In this document: piece by piece, positions 7,207 through 9,943 of the stretch
Layout of the letters: every line of letters begins with the position of its first letter
Numbering within the stretch: the stretch's first letter is position 1
From: Mesorhizobium_B sp964242945
GTDB lineage: Bacteria > Pseudomonadota > Alphaproteobacteria > Rhizobiales > Rhizobiaceae
Length of the DNA: 9,943 nt
Assembly: GCA_964242945.1 (NCBI GenBank)
Contig: CAXTCF010000142.1
Span: 1 to 9,943 of the forward strand
Direction of reading: 5' to 3'
Position numbers and translations under genes: made by a program
Notes under the pieces: generated by a model
Seen by the model: the letters and a program-made list of their open reading frames with translations, nothing else
Database searches by the model: none
What the model was told of the DNA's origin: nothing

Positions 7207-7578
7207 ATGCACAGCGAAAACGTCAATATCGCCGAGGAATTTCAGAACAACCAGCAGAATGGCCACGTTGGCTCGAAGCTGGTTCTAGAAAACAATAAGG
7301 TCAGGGTGTGGCATATACACATGAAACCAGGCGAGCGCTTGCCCGTGCACTGCCATCAGCTGGATTATTTTTGGACGGTCCATGTGTCAGGCAAGGCTAG
7401 CTCCCACTTCGACGACGGATCGTTCCATGAGCTGAGCTACGAGGTGGGGGAAACCAAGCACTTCACGTTCTCGCCAGGCGAGCGGTTCATGCACGACCTC
7501 GAGAACATCGGCGACAACGAGTTGATCTTCACGACGGTCGAGTTTCTCGACTCCGCCAATCCGCCGCTCAAACTCTAA
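7207..7578 (+). CDS. Small single-domain cupin protein
   Basis: A 123-residue protein with a cupin beta-barrel pattern. Motif 1 is PGERLPVHCHQLDYFWTVHV, giving His48 and His50; Asp53 sits near the place of the usual glutamate. Motif 2 is FSPGERFMHDLENIGDN, giving His96. Three histidines are enough to hold a divalent metal, so a metal-dependent enzyme (isomerase, dioxygenase, lyase) is possible, but a sensing or binding role cannot be excluded. No other domain or signal peptide is seen, so it should be cytosolic. ATG 7207 is served by AGAGG at 7194-7198. It stands 180 bp after the binding-protein gene and 114 bp before the second SDR, all on the same strand, and probably handles an intermediate of the same pathway. 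The exact function is unknown. Confidence 0.8.
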   Translation: MHSENVNIAEEFQNNQQNGHVGSKLVLENNKVRVWHIHMKPGERLPVHCHQLDYFWTVHVSGKASSHFDDGSFHELSYEVGETKHFTFSPGERFMHDLENIGDNELIFTTVEFLDSANPPLKL

Positions 7579-7692
7579 CGGAGCGCGCATGCTGCGGACA
7601 CATGCCGCTTGCTTCCCAAAACGCACACGGCACGTACCCAGGCTTGGCGCCCCGATGACAATTTTTGACACAAACTAAAGAAAGTTGCCGCG

Positions 7693-8439
7693 ATGCTGAA
7701 GGATAAGGTGGTTCTTATTACCGGCGCTGCCATGGGAATGGGCGAAGCCCATGCACGGTTGTGCGCTGCGCGCGGCGCAAGCGTTATCCTGACGGATCTC
7801 GACGAGCATGGCGCCCTGGTGGCGGCTGAACTCGGCGCGATGGGCGCAAACGCCCATTTCCGACCGCTCGACGTCACGGATAGGTCGGCATGGAAAGCCT
7901 GTGTAGGTTGGTCAATCAAACAATTCGGCCGGATCGACGGCCTCGTGAATAACGCCGGTATATTGATCCGCAAGCCCACGCCCGAGATCACTGATGCCGA
8001 CTGGGACGCTTTATTCAACATCAACGTGAAGGGCACCTTCCTGGGCTGTCAGGAAGTGCTTCCGGCGATGAGAATGGCGAAGACGGGCTCGATCATCAAC
8101 ATCTCGTCAATCTCCGGCTATGTCGCCAACATGGCGGGCATGAGCGCCTACTGCGCGACCAAAGGCGCCATACGCCTCATGACTAAGGGAATTGCTGTCG
8201 ACTACGCGGAATACGGCATCCGCTGCAATTCCATCCATCCCGGCACGATCTCGACCAACATGACACGGGCAATGGAAGCCACGCCGGAAAGCTTGAAGGT
8301 ACTGCTTGGCGTGACGGTCCTGCAACGCCTAGGCCAGCCTGTGGAAGTGTCCGAAGGCGTATGTTTCCTCCTCTCGGACGCGTCGTCCTACATGACCGGC
8401 TCCGAAATGACTATCGACGGCGGATTTACCGCGGTCTGA
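7693..8439 (+). CDS. Classical SDR-family NAD-dependent alcohol dehydrogenase, second copy type
   Basis: A 248-residue classical SDR. Motifs seen are TGAAMGMG (10-17), Asp35 closing the second strand (NAD preference), NNAG, NISS with the likely catalytic Ser139, and Tyr153-x3-Lys157 in YCATK; MTGSEMTIDGG lies near the C-terminus. It is related to the SDR at 2759-3511: both share AYCATKGA followed by RLMTK and have the same length class, but the substrate-side segments differ (VHPSLTETHLSK against IHPGTISTNMTR). They are therefore likely to oxidise different intermediates of one route and not simply to duplicate each other. The ribosome site is weak (AAAGAAAG about 10 bases ahead), the poorest of the series. 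The stop codon lies in the loop of a strong hairpin. The substrate is unknown; remote relatives include cyclic-alcohol and hydroxysteroid dehydrogenases. Confidence 0.9.
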   Translation: MLKDKVVLITGAAMGMGEAHARLCAARGASVILTDLDEHGALVAAELGAMGANAHFRPLDVTDRSAWKACVGWSIKQFGRIDGLVNNAGILIRKPTPEITDADWDALFNINVKGTFLGCQEVLPAMRMAKTGSIINISSISGYVANMAGMSAYCATKGAIRLMTKGIAVDYAEYGIRCNSIHPGTISTNMTRAMEATPESLKVLLGVTVLQRLGQPVEVSEGVCFLLSDASSYMTGSEMTIDGGFTAV

Positions 8440-8445
8440 CCGCGG
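8429..8445 (+). other. Perfect hairpin spanning the SDR stop codon
   Basis: CCGCGGT (8429-8435) pairs with ACCGCGG (8439-8445) across a 3-base CTG loop: seven GC-rich pairs. The TGA stop (8437-8439) starts in the loop. A weaker stem follows at 8455-8492 (CCGGCG with CGCCGG, extended by GGG/CCC across a bulge). No T run follows either one. They may mark a processing or message-stability boundary between the SDR and the EthD gene, but GC-rich chance pairing is possible. Confidence 0.35.
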
Positions 8446-8537
8446 CAGGGGCTTGGGCCGGCGCCGCCTTTGCCCTCGACCGCCGGTGGCCCGCGCAGCG
8501 CCGTGAACGCTCAACTACGACGTTGGAGGACGCAGAT

Positions 8538-9560
8538 ATGAATCTCAAGAAGGACGGCTCTCCAGACGGGCTGAGGCCGCCATACCTCGACAAGTTCGAA
8601 ACCGTCGAAAGCCCTTTGTTCGTCCTGCCGGTCTTTCTCTCGCGGGCTGATGCGACCCCGGAAAACGAGCGTCCGAGGGACCCGGCCAATGTGGTGGATG
8701 GGGATGGCAACCTCATCCGCGATTTGAACGGCGGCCACTCGGCGCTAGCCTTCGAAGCCGACGCGAACATCTCGTTCGAGAAATGGGACGAGTACTGGCG
8801 TAAAGTCCACGGCCCCCGCTTCACCTACGAGGAGGGACCCGAAGACAAGAGCATGCGCGTCCTGCTGCGCTACGATCAGATCCATCGAGTGCCGGGTGGG
8901 CCAACCTCGGGTTTTCCGCCTCCGTATTATGCGCCGGTGGATGCGAACGCCAAACTGCACGCCTCGGTCATCGGCAGGATCGCGCCGTACAACCGCCCCA
9001 GCTTCGACGGCCTCGCCTACATGGCGTTCAGGTCCTACGAGGACATGGTCACATCCTTCGGGTCCGGGAAGTTTCCCGCCAAGATCGTGCCAGAAGAGCG
9101 AGTTATGTTCCGGGCGGTCACACATATGGTGACCCAGGAATATATCATCGTCGCCAGTCCAAGGCATCGTGACGCGGTAAGCCTCGTGAAAATTCATCGG
9201 CGAGCAGCCGACCTGACACGGGGCCAGTTCCAGGAGCGTTGGTTAAGGGATCATGCGCCGAAGATGGTGGCGAAGCCCGCGACGCACCAGTATGTGCGCC
9301 GCTACGCCCAGCTCCACAATATCGGTCCTGCTAGGGAAGGAGACCCTTTCTGGCACCCCGTTTCCCGCGTCTGGGACGGAATAACGGTGATGTCTTTCTC
9401 GTGCGTTGCCGACCTCGAAGATTTTATCATGTCCGACGACTACAACACGATGCTTTCGGACGAGGCCGAGTATTCCGATCTGTCTCTTTCCGAGTACTGG
9501 ACCGGTATAAACTACAACATTATCAACCGGCTATATCCCGAGGTCGTCTCAAAGATGTAG
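8538..9560 (+). CDS. Two-domain EthD-like protein
   Basis: A 340-residue soluble protein that appears to hold two EthD-type (dimeric alpha-beta barrel) units. The first carries FEKWDEYWRKVHGPRF with His91-Gly-Pro, the second FQERWLRDHAPKM with His239-Ala-Pro; both fit the W..xHxP helix pattern of EthD. Ordinary EthD proteins are about 100 residues and form dimers, so this looks like a covalent dimer with extra N-terminal and linker sequence. EthD was named from the ethyl tert-butyl ether degradation locus; other members of the fold are lyases, isomerases or accessory proteins, and the catalytic role is often unknown. ATG 8538 is chosen because GGAGGA (8525-8530) lies seven bases ahead. The frame stays open back to an ATG at 8361, but that start lies inside the SDR gene. 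Its place after two SDRs and a cupin suggests a pathway enzyme. Confidence 0.75.
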   Translation: MNLKKDGSPDGLRPPYLDKFETVESPLFVLPVFLSRADATPENERPRDPANVVDGDGNLIRDLNGGHSALAFEADANISFEKWDEYWRKVHGPRFTYEEGPEDKSMRVLLRYDQIHRVPGGPTSGFPPPYYAPVDANAKLHASVIGRIAPYNRPSFDGLAYMAFRSYEDMVTSFGSGKFPAKIVPEERVMFRAVTHMVTQEYIIVASPRHRDAVSLVKIHRRAADLTRGQFQERWLRDHAPKMVAKPATHQYVRRYAQLHNIGPAREGDPFWHPVSRVWDGITVMSFSCVADLEDFIMSDDYNTMLSDEAEYSDLSLSEYWTGINYNIINRLYPEVVSKM

Positions 9561-9587
9561 CTCTCCATCGAAATACAATCGCGCAGC

Positions 9588-9604
9588 GCCGACGTCCAGT
9601 CGGC
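9588..9604 (+). other. Short hairpin between the EthD gene and the second binding-protein gene
   Basis: GCCGAC (9588-9593) and GTCGGC (9599-9604) form a 6-bp stem with loop GTCCA, 27 bp after the EthD stop. No T run follows. It may be a weak pause or stability element or chance. The rest of the 136-bp gap holds only the ribosome site of the next gene. Confidence 0.25.
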
Positions 9605-9696
9605 ACCGGACCGAATGCGCCTTGTGCTCATGGTGGGTGCAGGGATTGCACGTGTCGTCCCAACAAAGGGGAGGGCACCGAAAGTGGGAGGTAATA

Positions 9697-9943
9697 GTGA
9701 TACGCAGATTCACGAGACTCGGCGCCTTGGCAGCCGCCATATGCTTCACCCTAACCCCGGCTTGGGCTGAAGACTACCGCATTGCGTTCATGACCTTCGG
9801 CATTCCCGAGTATCCGGCCGATGTCATAACGGAAATGAACAACTACCCTCTGGTGAAGGATGGAACGATCAAGCTGACTGTGCTCGACGGCCGCTATGAC
9901 GCCGGCACGCAGTCCAATCAGATGGAAACCGTGATCACGCAGA
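9697..9943 (+). CDS. CUT2-type periplasmic substrate-binding protein, N-terminal part (cut by window edge)
   Basis: The first 82 codons of a second exported solute-binding protein. GTG 9697 is the start, with GGGAGG (9686-9691) five bases upstream. MIRRFTR followed by a hydrophobic stretch and AWA at 22-24 makes a clear Sec signal peptide, with cleavage before Glu25. The mature part aligns without gaps to the binding protein at 6052-7026: both share MxFGxxEY early on, and VLDGR, D, GTQSNQ with the block's Asp at residue 64 in both. I count about 28 identities over 56 mature residues. It is thus a paralogue that probably binds a related ligand. It may serve the importer encoded upstream or belong to a second importer to the right. 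The remaining three quarters of the gene lie outside the window. Confidence 0.88.
   Translation, partial: MIRRFTRLGALAAAICFTLTPAWAEDYRIAFMTFGIPEYPADVITEMNNYPLVKDGTIKLTVLDGRYDAGTQSNQMETVITQ

Noticed and set aside
7032..7298. 88-codon open frame between the binding-protein gene and the cupin gene
   Set aside because: It overlaps the cupin out of frame, has no family resemblance and no good ribosome site.
7665..7670. Perfect TTGACA box before the second SDR
   Set aside because: The matching -10 position would fall on the start codon itself, so it cannot drive a normal leader transcript for this gene.
8361..8537. Upstream start for the EthD gene, inside the SDR gene
   Set aside because: It would overlap the SDR coding region by about 79 bases, and those residues do not resemble EthD, while ATG 8538 has a strong GGAGGA site.
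1..9943. CRISPR arrays, toxin-antitoxin pairs, intact insertion sequences, rRNA or tRNA genes
   Set aside because: No regularly spaced repeats, intact transposase or structural RNA pattern was found on reading both strands.

Overview
The window looks like a piece of an alphaproteobacterial accessory catabolic locus. The main genes are GC-rich with G/C-biased third positions, each has a Shine-Dalgarno start, and the tyrosine-recombinase relict at the left edge resembles integrases common in Rhizobiales and Sphingomonadales. The taxon is an inference from style; no ribosomal or core gene is present to fix it.

Layout. Positions 1-349 hold no intact gene, but the minus strand carries a frameshifted relict of the C-terminal end of a phage-type integrase (about 55-164). 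A TetR-family regulator (350-1042, minus) follows and is visibly less GC-rich than the genes to its right. A 413-bp divergent intergenic region with short inverted repeats separates it from a plus-strand series that runs to the right edge. That series is: a PRISE-like NADPH enone reductase or epimerase-like SDR (1456-2511); a classical SDR (2759-3511); a CUT2 (ribose/galactose-type) ABC importer made of ATPase (3534-5024), permease (5021-6022) and periplasmic binding protein (6052-7026); a one-domain cupin (7207-7578); a second classical SDR (7693-8439); a protein with two EthD-type halves (8538-9560); and the first 82 codons of a second CUT2-type binding protein (9697 to the edge), about half identical to the first over the part that can be seen.

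How it may work together. The importer probably brings in a small polar molecule such as a sugar, polyol, cyclitol or glycoside-like compound. Two probably NAD-dependent dehydrogenases, a probably NADPH-dependent enone reductase, a cupin and an EthD-type protein would then process it, with the TetR protein as the likely local regulator. No gene names the substrate, and I do not recognise this combination as a characterised pathway. The second binding protein at the right edge suggests that another transporter, or an alternative specificity subunit, continues outside the window. The decayed integrase suggests that the locus sits in, or next to, a formerly mobile region.
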